From: Lentzea sp.
Lineage (GTDB): Bacteria > Actinomycetota > Actinomycetes > Mycobacteriales > Pseudonocardiaceae
Direction: 5' to 3'
Length of the DNA stretch: 6,759 nt
Assembly: GCA_030146905.1 (NCBI GenBank)
Contig: JASLAV010000899.1
Span: 1 to 6,759, forward strand
Shown: positions 1 through 6,293 of the stretch, piece after piece
Numbering within the stretch: position 1 is the stretch's first letter
Layout: every line of letters begins with the position of its first letter
Program-made: the position numbers and the translations under genes
The notes under the pieces: model-generated
What the model was told of the DNA's origin: nothing
The model's input: only the letters and a program-made list of their open reading frames with translations
Database searches by the model: none

Positions 1-614
1 TCGCCGACGGCTGCGTGCTGCTCGGCCGTTCCGTGGACCGCGACGACCTGACCCAGCTCGTGGCGGAGGCCATCCCGTTCGTCTCGATCGGTCGTCGCGA
101 CGACGCGGGCGGCCCGGTGCCGCACGTCGGCGCCGACTACGCGGCGGCGGTGCGGGACCTGGTGGGCAGGGCGGTCGCCCTGGGCCACCGCCGGTTCGCC
201 TACGCCGGTGCGGGAACGGGCGCGGAGTCCTCCGCCGACCGGTTGCGAGGGTTCGAGCAAGCCGTTGCCGCACATGGTGTCGAGGGCACGCACCTGCCGT
301 TCGCCGAACTGGAGAAGGTGCTCACCTCCGGTGTCACGGCGGTGCTCGCCGAGGAGGTCTCCGACGGCGCGGCGCTCGTCCTCGCCGCCCGCGAGCGCGG
401 CCTGTCGGTTCCCGGTGACCTCTCGGTGCTCATGCTCGGGGCTGCCACCCGGCCGGCACCGGAGGACGTGCCGCTCACCGGGTTCCGGATCCCGCGCCGC
501 GAGATGGGCAGGCGGGCGGTGCAGGCGCTGACCGAGGTGCTGGAGAACGGGAGCACGCCGCAGGAGCTGCTCCCCTGCGAGTTCGTCGAGGGCTCGACCC
601 TGGGCCGCGGCTGA
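1..614 (+). CDS. LacI/GalR-family transcriptional regulator, C-terminal effector-binding part (5' partial)
   Basis: About 203 residues are visible, read from the codon at base 3 to the TGA at 612-614. The N-terminal helix-turn-helix and the first part of the sugar-binding fold lie upstream of the window. What remains matches the periplasmic-binding-protein-like ligand domain of LacI regulators. The landmarks are an 'ALGHRRFAYAG' strand, a 'DRLRGFEQAV' helix, 'SVPGDLSVLML', a 'RREMGRRAVQALTEVLE' helix and the terminal 'EFVEGSTLG' strand. Such proteins bind an operator as dimers and release it, or more rarely bind it, on sensing a sugar or related metabolite. The gene is joined to the following oxidoreductase by a TGATG junction, so it probably regulates its own operon; the operator would lie upstream and is not seen. 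One oddity is that the usual 'GFDD' stretch after 'DLSV' is replaced by 'MLGAATRP', which suggests an atypical ligand. The family call is firm; the ligand is unknown. Confidence 0.9.
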   Translation, partial: ADGCVLLGRSVDRDDLTQLVAEAIPFVSIGRRDDAGGPVPHVGADYAAAVRDLVGRAVALGHRRFAYAGAGTGAESSADRLRGFEQAVAAHGVEGTHLPFAELEKVLTSGVTAVLAEEVSDGAALVLAARERGLSVPGDLSVLMLGAATRPAPEDVPLTGFRIPRREMGRRAVQALTEVLENGSTPQELLPCEFVEGSTLGRG

Positions 615-2221
615 TGGAGGAACTGTTGCTGCACAACACTGACGTCGTCGTCGTGGGTGGCGGTCTCGGCGGGGTCGCCGCCGCACTCGCGCTGCTGCGA
701 GCGGGCCGCCGGGTCGTGCTGACCGAGGAGTTCGCCTGGCTCGGCGGTCAGCTCACCAGCCAGGCCGTCCCGCCGGACGAGCACAGCTGGGTCGAGCGCT
801 TCGGCGTCACCGCGAGCTACCGGGCGTTGCGCGACGGCATCCGCGACTACTACCGCCGCCACTACCCGCTCACCGCGCGGGCGCGGGCGTGGCGCGAGCT
901 CAACCCCGGAGCCGGCAACGTGAGCAGGCTCTGCCACGAGCCCCGCGTCGCCGTGGCCGTGATCGACGAGATGCTGGCGCCCTACCGGGGCAGCGGCAGG
1001 CTCACCGTCCTGCAGCCCGCCAGGCCGATCTCCGCGCGCACCGACGGCGACCGGATCGTGTCGGTCACCGTCGAGCACAACGGCTCCGAGGTCGAGCTCT
1101 CCGCTCCCTACGTCCTGGACGCGACCGAGACCGGCGAGCTGCTGCCGTTGTCCGGCACCGAGTACGTCACGGGGTTCGAGTCCGCGCTGGACACCGGTGA
1201 GCCCAGCGCACCGGAGACGGCGCAGCCGGCCAACATGCAGGCGATGTCTGTCTGCTTCGCGATCGACCACGTCGACGGCGACCACACGATCGACAGGCCG
1301 GCGCGCTACGACTTCTGGCGGAACTACCAGCCGGACTACTGGGGCGACCGGATGCTGTCGTTCCGCTCCCCCGACCCGCGCACGCTGACCACCGCCGAGC
1401 GCACGTTCACCCCGAACCCGGACGACGACCCGCTGACCGTCGTCTCCGACCAGCGGGTCAGCGCCGGGGACAGCAACCTCTGGACGTTCCGCCGCATCGC
1501 CGCGAGGCGCAACTTCGTCGACGGCGCCTACGACAGCGACATCTGCCTGGTCAACTGGCCGATGATCGACTACTTCGAGTCGCCGGTCATCGACGTGCCG
1601 GACGCCGGCGTGCACGTCGCGGCGGCGCGGGAGCTGTCGCGGTCGGTGCTGTACTGGCTGCAGACCGAGGCACCGCGCGAGGACGGCGGCACGGGCTTCC
1701 CGGGGCTGCGCCTGCGCGGCGACGTCACCGGCAGCGCGGACGGCCTGGCCCAGGCGCCCTACATCCGCGAGTCGCGGCGGATCAGGGCCGAGTACACGAT
1801 CGTCGAGCAGGACCTCTCGCTCGCCGTCCGCGGCGACAAGGGCGCCGTGCGGCACGCCGACGCGGTCGGTGTCGGCATGTACCGGATCGACCTGCACCCG
1901 TCGACCGGCGGCGACAACTACCTCGACGTCGCGAGCTGCCCGTTCGAGATCCCACTCGGCGCGCTCATCCCCCAGCGGGTGGAGAACCTCCTGCCCGCCG
2001 GCAAGAACATCGGCACCACCCACATCACCAACGGTTCCCACCGGCTGCACCCGGTCGAGTGGAACGTCGGCGAGGTCGCGGGTGCGCTCGCGGACTTCTG
2101 CCTGGCGCACCGAGTCACCCCTCGTGCGGTGCGCAACACCCCCGCCCTGCTCGCGGACTTCCAGCACCGGCTGGAACGCGACGGGGTCGAGCTCCGCTGG
2201 CCGGACGTGTCCGGTTACTGA
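614..2221 (+). CDS. FAD-dependent oxidoreductase (FAD_oxidored, PF12831-like)
   Basis: This 535-residue cytoplasmic flavoprotein has no signal peptide or membrane segment. The dinucleotide-binding fold starts at once: 'DVVVVGGGLGG' gives the GxGxxG motif (G15, G17, G20), and E38 closes the second strand where FAD ribose is normally held, followed by 'LGGQLTSQ' (43-50). 'NPGAGNVSRLCHEP' (97-110) and 'NWPMIDYF' (314-321) resemble conserved blocks of the PF12831 group as I know it. Near the C-terminus, 'LLPAGKN' (459-465) and 'GEVAG' (486-490) form the second flavin-contacting segment. The ATG at 614 overlaps the regulator's stop codon in TGATG and has no clear ribosome site of its own, so translation is probably coupled. 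Its place between a LacI-type regulator and sugar importer genes suggests oxidation of the imported compound or a derivative. The substrate and electron acceptor are not deducible. The flavoprotein call is firm; the specific reaction is unknown. Confidence 0.88.
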   Translation: MEELLLHNTDVVVVGGGLGGVAAALALLRAGRRVVLTEEFAWLGGQLTSQAVPPDEHSWVERFGVTASYRALRDGIRDYYRRHYPLTARARAWRELNPGAGNVSRLCHEPRVAVAVIDEMLAPYRGSGRLTVLQPARPISARTDGDRIVSVTVEHNGSEVELSAPYVLDATETGELLPLSGTEYVTGFESALDTGEPSAPETAQPANMQAMSVCFAIDHVDGDHTIDRPARYDFWRNYQPDYWGDRMLSFRSPDPRTLTTAERTFTPNPDDDPLTVVSDQRVSAGDSNLWTFRRIAARRNFVDGAYDSDICLVNWPMIDYFESPVIDVPDAGVHVAAARELSRSVLYWLQTEAPREDGGTGFPGLRLRGDVTGSADGLAQAPYIRESRRIRAEYTIVEQDLSLAVRGDKGAVRHADAVGVGMYRIDLHPSTGGDNYLDVASCPFEIPLGALIPQRVENLLPAGKNIGTTHITNGSHRLHPVEWNVGEVAGALADFCLAHRVTPRAVRNTPALLADFQHRLERDGVELRWPDVSGY

Positions 2222-2223
2222 CT

Positions 2224-2229
2224 AGGAGA
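2224..2229 (+). promoter_or_regulatory. Ribosome binding site of the solute-binding protein gene
   Basis: AGGAGA lies 5 bases before the ATG at 2235, inside the 13-bp gap after the oxidoreductase stop. It is the strongest Shine-Dalgarno site on the plus strand of this window. That fits a solute-binding protein being made in excess over the permeases. Confidence 0.75.
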
Positions 2230-2234
2230 CAACG

Positions 2235-3428
2235 ATGTCCCGACTCACAGCGCTCGTCGTCGCCGCGCTGCTCGCTCTCACCGCGTGCGGTGGGTCCTCC
2301 GCGCAGTCCGGCCCCAAGTCGCTGCGCATGACCGTGTGGACCGCCAACGAGGCACATCTCCAGCTGCTGAACGAGATCGCCTCCGAGTACAAGGCGTCGC
2401 ACCCGGACGTCACCGAGATCAAGTTCGACTCGATCCCCGCCGACGGCTACACCACCACGCTCACCACGCAGATCGCCGGCGGCAACGCGCCCGACCTGGC
2501 GTGGATCCTGGAGGAGTCGGCACCGGACTTCGTCTCCTCCGGCGCGCTGGCGCCGATCAAGGGCGAGGTCGAGGAGGCGGACGAGCTGGTGCCGTCGGCC
2601 ACGAAGCTCTGGGAGAAGGACGGCGAGCTGTACGCCTACCCGTTCTCCACCTCGCCGTTCGGGCTGTTCGTCAACACCGACCTCGTCAAGGACCTCCCGT
2701 CGACGTGGGAGCAGGCGGTCGCGGCCTCGGCCGGCAAGAACCTGGTGCTGCCGGACTTCAAGTACCAGAACTGGGCCGTGCTGTCGGCGATCTGGCGCGG
2801 GTGGGGCGCGAACGCCTGGAGCGAGGACGGCAGGTCGTGCGGCTTCTCCGGCCAGGAGATGAAGGACGCGATGTCGTTCATCCACAAGGCGATCTTCACG
2901 GACAAGGCGATCCCCGGACCCGGCACGACCGTGGACTTCTTCGCGGGCAACGCCGCCATGGCGGTCAGCCAGATCTCGCGGGCCGGTGCGCTGAAGGACG
3001 CCAAGTTCGGCTGGACCCTCCTGCCGCTGCCCAAGGGCCCGAAGGGCGACTACGCGGTGATCGGGCAGGCGGGCGTCGGCGTGCTGAAGCGGTCGAAGAA
3101 CGCCGAGGCCGCCGCGGACTTCCTCGGTTTCTTCACCAACGCCGCCAACTCCGCGAAGCTCGCGCGGTTCTTCCCGCCGGTCCGGCAGTCGCTGCTCAAC
3201 GCCGACACGCTGGCCAAGAGCAACCCGCTGATCAAGCCGGAGGCGCTGCAGTCCGTCGTCATCGACGGCATCAGCAAGGGCGTGGTGAAGCCGAGCCACC
3301 AGGGCCAGGAGGAGCTGAACCAGACGATCCGCGCTGCGCTCGACCCGTTGTGGAAGCCCGACGCCGACGTGGACGCCGTGCTCGACGGGGTGTGCGCGAA
3401 GATCAAGCCACTGCTGGAGCGCCGGTGA
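2235..3428 (+). CDS. ABC transporter solute-binding lipoprotein, carbohydrate type (SBP_bac_1 / UgpB-MalE-like)
   Basis: This 397-residue protein starts with a short basic stretch and a hydrophobic segment ending in the lipobox LTAC (15-18). Cys18 should therefore be lipidated and anchor the protein on the outer face of the cytoplasmic membrane. The mature part has family 1 solute-binding features: 'SLRMTVWTANEAH' as the first strand, then 'YTTTLTTQIAGGNAPDLAWI', 'YAYPFSTSPFGLFVNTDLV' at the hinge, and 'FLGFFTNAANSAKLARFFPP' near the C-terminal lobe. It would capture the substrate and deliver it to the two permeases encoded downstream. The best guess from the family is a mono- or oligosaccharide or a sugar-like compound such as a polyol; nothing in the sequence fixes which. 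Two further cysteines (C202 and C387) could form a disulfide, but this is speculative. The strong ribosome site just upstream supports the ATG start. The stop overlaps the GTG start of the next gene. Confidence 0.93.
   Translation: MSRLTALVVAALLALTACGGSSAQSGPKSLRMTVWTANEAHLQLLNEIASEYKASHPDVTEIKFDSIPADGYTTTLTTQIAGGNAPDLAWILEESAPDFVSSGALAPIKGEVEEADELVPSATKLWEKDGELYAYPFSTSPFGLFVNTDLVKDLPSTWEQAVAASAGKNLVLPDFKYQNWAVLSAIWRGWGANAWSEDGRSCGFSGQEMKDAMSFIHKAIFTDKAIPGPGTTVDFFAGNAAMAVSQISRAGALKDAKFGWTLLPLPKGPKGDYAVIGQAGVGVLKRSKNAEAAADFLGFFTNAANSAKLARFFPPVRQSLLNADTLAKSNPLIKPEALQSVVIDGISKGVVKPSHQGQEELNQTIRAALDPLWKPDADVDAVLDGVCAKIKPLLERR
3416..3419 (+). promoter_or_regulatory. Ribosome binding site supporting the GTG start of the first permease
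   Basis: GGAG within the last codons of the solute-binding protein gene lies 5 bases before GTG 3425-3427. The reading frame stays open far upstream, so this site and the GTGA stop/start overlap are what place the permease start here. Confidence 0.6.
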
Positions 3429-4312
3429 CGTTCTGGACCTACCGCAGGCGCGACAACCTGGTCGGCTACCTGTTCGTCGCGCCTGCGCTGCTCGGCAGCC
3501 TCGCGTTCGTGCTGGTCCCGCTGGCGCTCGTCGGCTGGTACAGCCTCAACGAGTGGAACGTCCTCGGCGGCACGTTCGAGTTCATCGGGACCGAGAACTA
3601 CGAACGGCTCCTGTCCGACGAGAAGCTGCGCGACTCGCTCGTCGCCACCGCCTGGTTCGCCGGCGGGCTGGTCGTGCTGAACCTGTCGCTCGCTCTGCTG
3701 CTGGCGGTGCTGCTCAACCAGAAGCTGCGCGGCACCACCCTGTTCCGCACGCTGTTCTTCTCCCCCGTGCTGGTGTCGCTGGTGGCGTGGACGCTCGTCT
3801 GGCAGCTCATGCTCCAGCCGGAGGGCAGCGTGAACGGGCTGCTCGGGTTCTTCGGCGCCGACGGCCCGAACTGGCTGCGGGGCGACACCACCGCGATGGT
3901 CTCCGTGGTCGTCGTGCAGGTGGTCAAGAACGTCGGGCTGAACATGGTGCTGTTCCTCGCGGCGCTGCAGGGAGTCCCCGCACCGCTGTACGAGGCGGCG
4001 AAGATCGACGGAGCGGGGGCGTGGACGCGGTTCCTGCGCATCACGATCCCGTTGATCAGCCCGACGATCCTGCTGACGTCGATCATCACGATCGTCGGCT
4101 CGCTGCAGGTCTTCGCTCAGATCGCCGTGCTCACCCAGGGCGGTCCCGGCACGTCGACCACCGTGTTGATCTACTACCTGTACCAGCAGGCGTTCCAGTT
4201 CCACCACTTCGGCTACGGCGCGACGATCTCGGTGCTGCTGTTCGTCATCGTCGCCGCGCTGACGCTGCTGCAGTGGAGAATGCGCCGGAAGTGGGTGCTC
4301 CATGAGTCGTAA
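3425..4312 (+). CDS. Carbohydrate ABC transporter permease, MalF/UgpA-like
   Basis: This integral membrane protein of 295 residues has about six membrane segments, near residues 13-37, 72-97, 106-128, 155-180, 207-233 and 266-284. The cytoplasmic EAA loop that docks the ATPase is clear: E190-A-A-K-I-D-G-A197, then P209 and P213 in 'ITIPLISP'. The early 'LFVAPALLGSLAFVLVP' segment and the 'LTQGGPGTSTTVLIYYLY' stretch are typical of the MalF-like half of sugar importers. The open frame runs far upstream inside the previous gene, but only the part from 3425 looks like a permease. The GTG there overlaps the previous stop as GTGA and has a ribosome site 5 bases upstream. It should pair with the next gene product to form the channel. 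The last 11 bp overlap the start of the second permease, which indicates translational coupling. Confidence 0.93.
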   Translation: MTFWTYRRRDNLVGYLFVAPALLGSLAFVLVPLALVGWYSLNEWNVLGGTFEFIGTENYERLLSDEKLRDSLVATAWFAGGLVVLNLSLALLLAVLLNQKLRGTTLFRTLFFSPVLVSLVAWTLVWQLMLQPEGSVNGLLGFFGADGPNWLRGDTTAMVSVVVVQVVKNVGLNMVLFLAALQGVPAPLYEAAKIDGAGAWTRFLRITIPLISPTILLTSIITIVGSLQVFAQIAVLTQGGPGTSTTVLIYYLYQQAFQFHHFGYGATISVLLFVIVAALTLLQWRMRRKWVLHES

Positions 4313-5135
4313 GGCCTCGAATCGGAACGTCTGGCTCTACGGCCTGCTGTGCGTGCTGTGCGTACCGTTCGTGTTCCCGACGTGGTGGATGGTCACCTCG
4401 TCGATGAAACCGATCAGCGAGATCTTCTCGGTGTCGCTGCTGCCCTCGGAGTGGACGTTCTCCACCTACGAGCAGGTGTTCAGGATGCAGCCGTTCGGGC
4501 AGCAGTACTGGAACAGCCTCTACATCGCGGTGGTCGTCACGGCCGGCACGATGGCGGTGGCGGCGATGGCGGGGTACGCCTTCGCGCGCATCCGGTTCCC
4601 CGGCCAGAACGTGCTGTTCGTGGTGGTGCTGACCGGCCTGCTCATCCCGAGCGAGGTGACGATCGTGCCGCTGTTCCAGCTGTTCCAGTCACTCGGGCTG
4701 ACCAACACGCACTGGCCGCTGATCATCGTGCCGATCTTCGGCGCGCCGTGCGTGCTGGCGATCTTCATCATGCGGCAGTTCTTCATCGCGCTCCCCGCCG
4801 AGCTGGAGGAGGCGGCGCGGATGGACGGCCTCGGTCGTGCGGGCATCTTCTGGCAGGTGGCGCTGCCGCTGGCCCGGCCGGCTCTCGGCGCGGTCGCGAT
4901 CTTCACGTTCCTGCACTCGTGGAACCTCTACCTCGAACCGATCGTCTACCTGTCCACGCCGGACATGTTCACGCTGCCGCAGGCGCTGACCCAGTTCGTC
5001 GACATCTACGGCGGTCCCATGTGGAACGTGCAGCTGGCTGCGGCCACGATGACGGCGGTGCCGATCCTGGTGGTGTTCGTGGTGGCGCAGCGCCAGTTCA
5101 TCGAGGGCCTGGCGCACACGGGCGTGAAGGGCTGA
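4302..5135 (+). CDS. Carbohydrate ABC transporter permease, MalG/UgpE-like
   Basis: This is the second channel subunit, 277 residues with about six membrane segments, near 10-32, 71-94, 105-127, 138-158, 188-210 and 243-262. The EAA loop reads E170-A-A-R-M-D-G176 and continues to P189 in 'VALPLARP'. The N-terminal 'PFVFPTWWMVTSSMKP' and the C-terminal ending 'QRQFIEGLAHTGVKG' are hallmarks of MalG-like permeases, so the protein looks complete. The ATG lies within the end of the preceding permease gene; a weak GGAAG about 10 bases upstream may help initiation. It is the last gene of the operon, 76 bp before the convergent terpene cyclase gene. No ATPase gene follows, so the nucleotide-binding subunit must come from elsewhere, plausibly a shared MsiK-type ATPase. 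Confidence 0.93.
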   Translation: MSRKASNRNVWLYGLLCVLCVPFVFPTWWMVTSSMKPISEIFSVSLLPSEWTFSTYEQVFRMQPFGQQYWNSLYIAVVVTAGTMAVAAMAGYAFARIRFPGQNVLFVVVLTGLLIPSEVTIVPLFQLFQSLGLTNTHWPLIIVPIFGAPCVLAIFIMRQFFIALPAELEEAARMDGLGRAGIFWQVALPLARPALGAVAIFTFLHSWNLYLEPIVYLSTPDMFTLPQALTQFVDIYGGPMWNVQLAAATMTAVPILVVFVVAQRQFIEGLAHTGVKG

Positions 5136-5171
5136 TCGATCCGGAGATCGCCGACGCCGACCTGGCGCGAC

Positions 5172-5206
5172 CCGCCCGGGCCACGCGGATCGCATGGCCC
5201 GGGCGG
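5172..5206. terminator. GC-rich hairpin between convergent operons, probable bidirectional terminator
   Basis: Bases 5172-5183 (CCGCCCGGGCCA) and 5195-5206 (TGGCCCGGGCGG) are perfect 12-bp inverted repeats. Inside them, after one C/A mismatch, GCG and CGC can add three more pairs around a GAT loop. The hairpin sits in the 76-bp gap between two converging stop codons, about 36 bp past the permease stop and 6 bp past the cyclase stop. No run of T follows on either side. The strong stem and the convergent setting support termination for both operons, as is usual for GC-rich actinomycetes. Confidence 0.75.
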
Positions 5207-5211
5207 ACGCT

Positions 5212-6276
5212 CTACCTGTAGCGCGGGTGCGTGGTGTGCCATTCGAAACCGCCACCCATCCAGGCCTTGGTGCCCTTCAGGAACCGGTGCAGCTCCACCG
5301 ACGGGATCGCCAGCAGCTCCCGGTGACCCGCCTCGAAGTCGCGCACCAGCTGGTTGTGCAGCTCCACGGTCCGCTCGGTGGCCTCGGCGATCGAGCACCC
5401 CCTGTCCGCCGCGATCTGCAGCACCATGTTGCAGACGGGCTTCTCGTCGGCGGCGTCCTTCTCCACCGACACCAGGTCGTTCACGATCACCGACGCCGTG
5501 CCCGCCGCCGTCAGCAGCTGCCGCACGCGCGGGTCGTAGTACAGCGGCGCGGGCAGCTCGTAGCCTCCGACGGCGTCGATGAGCGTCATCGACGTGTAGA
5601 AGGTGTCGTGCTGGCGCGTCGCGAGGTACTGCCACGCCGGCGGGTAGTCGCCGGTGTGCCGCCAGGCCGCGTAGGCGGTCCACGACACGAACATCGCGAA
5701 CGTCGAGTAGCAGACCCGTTGCACGACGGCTGACGTGCTGCGCGACGCCAGGTGCGCGATGCCCGAGCGCAGGCCCACGAGCACCGGGTCGGCCGCGAGC
5801 GTGTCCTCCAGCTCCGCGGTGAACTCGGCGGCGGGCGCCACCGGGTCCATCGCCGCCATCGCGAGTGCGAGCCTCGGCGGCAGCTCCGCGGGGACCGCGC
5901 CCATCTCGGTGCTGTCGGCGTACAGGTCGTCGGCCGCCCACCACGCCGCGTTGAGCTTCGCGGCGATCAGCAGCTGCTCCACGTCGTCGGTGTCCACGTG
6001 CGTGAGCACCGCGAGGCGGCCGAACATGCCGCCCAGGAACCGCTCGGGCTCGGAGAACCCGCACTCCCCCGCCCACACCACCAGCCGCTCGTCCACGGCG
6101 GCCGCGAGCAGGGCGTCCTCGCGTTCGACGACCGGCACGTACAACGGCGACGCGGTGCCGTCGCCCCAGGGGCGTTCCGCGTAGCCCGGCTCCGGCGGGA
6201 GCACAACGGCCTCGGGCCGTCCGAACCGGGCAGCGGAGGTGCCCAGCCCGGACGGCCCGGTGAGGAGATCCCTCAT
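5212..6276 (-). CDS. 2-Methylisoborneol synthase-family terpene cyclase (class I)
   Basis: This 354-residue soluble class I terpene cyclase would act on 2-methylgeranyl diphosphate in a Mg2+-dependent ionisation and cyclisation. The probable product is 2-methylisoborneol; a relative such as 2-methylenebornane is possible. The first metal motif is D116-D117-L-Y-A-D121-S-T-E124. The second is N266-D267-L-V-S270-V-E-K-D274. R221, 45 residues before N266, is a candidate diphosphate sensor, and R352-Y353 form the C-terminal pair. 'IDAVGGYELPA' and the 'FLKGTKAWMGGGFEWH' tail resemble the S. coelicolor 2-methylisoborneol synthase as I recall it. Partnership with the methyltransferase gene 17 bp upstream strongly supports the assignment. 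The open frame extends back to about 6567, but that part would overlap the methyltransferase gene and has no family resemblance. I chose the ATG at 6276, preceded by GGAGA; GTG at 6285 in the same frame is possible but lies only 2 bases after that site. The long proline-rich N-terminal extension of the Streptomyces enzyme is absent. Confidence 0.87.
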   Translation of the reverse strand: MRDLLTGPSGLGTSAARFGRPEAVVLPPEPGYAERPWGDGTASPLYVPVVEREDALLAAAVDERLVVWAGECGFSEPERFLGGMFGRLAVLTHVDTDDVEQLLIAAKLNAAWWAADDLYADSTEMGAVPAELPPRLALAMAAMDPVAPAAEFTAELEDTLAADPVLVGLRSGIAHLASRSTSAVVQRVCYSTFAMFVSWTAYAAWRHTGDYPPAWQYLATRQHDTFYTSMTLIDAVGGYELPAPLYYDPRVRQLLTAAGTASVIVNDLVSVEKDAADEKPVCNMVLQIAADRGCSIAEATERTVELHNQLVRDFEAGHRELLAIPSVELHRFLKGTKAWMGGGFEWHTTHPRYR

Positions 6277-6287
6277 GTCCGGCACGG

Positions 6288-6292
6288 TCTCC
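6288..6292 (-). promoter_or_regulatory. Ribosome binding site of the terpene cyclase gene
   Basis: Read on the minus strand, GGAGA begins just past the methyltransferase TGA and lies 11 bases before the ATG at 6276. The spacing is slightly long. The alternative GTG at 6285-6283 would be too close, at 2 bases, so the ATG start is preferred. Confidence 0.5.
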
Positions 6293-6293
6293 G

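Noticed and set aside
200..2167. A 655-codon open frame on the minus strand opposite the regulator and oxidoreductase genes
   Set aside because: Its predicted protein is a low-complexity run of Arg, Val, Asp, Gly and Ala with no recognisable domain. Long antisense frames are expected in very GC-rich DNA opposite genes with G/C third positions.
2222..2234. A possible LacI-type operator in the gap before the solute-binding protein gene
   Set aside because: The gap is only 13 bases, is filled by the ribosome site and shows no palindrome. The operator is more likely upstream of the window.
2285..3424. A possible fusion: the first permease's frame is open for about 380 codons upstream, inside the solute-binding protein gene
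   Set aside because: The upstream part is an out-of-frame, Arg-rich translation of the binding-protein gene. The permease family sequence begins at the GTG at 3425, which has its own ribosome site.
2115..4303. Two long minus-strand open frames (2115-3299 and 3050-4303) opposite the transporter genes
   Set aside because: Both have biased, repeat-like composition rich in Arg, Gln, Asp and His and no family features; the plus-strand genes they oppose are clear.
4349..5221. A 290-codon plus-strand frame overlapping the second permease
   Set aside because: It is an alternative-frame shadow rich in Arg, Gly, Ala and His; the frame from 4302 carries the conserved MalG-like permease features.
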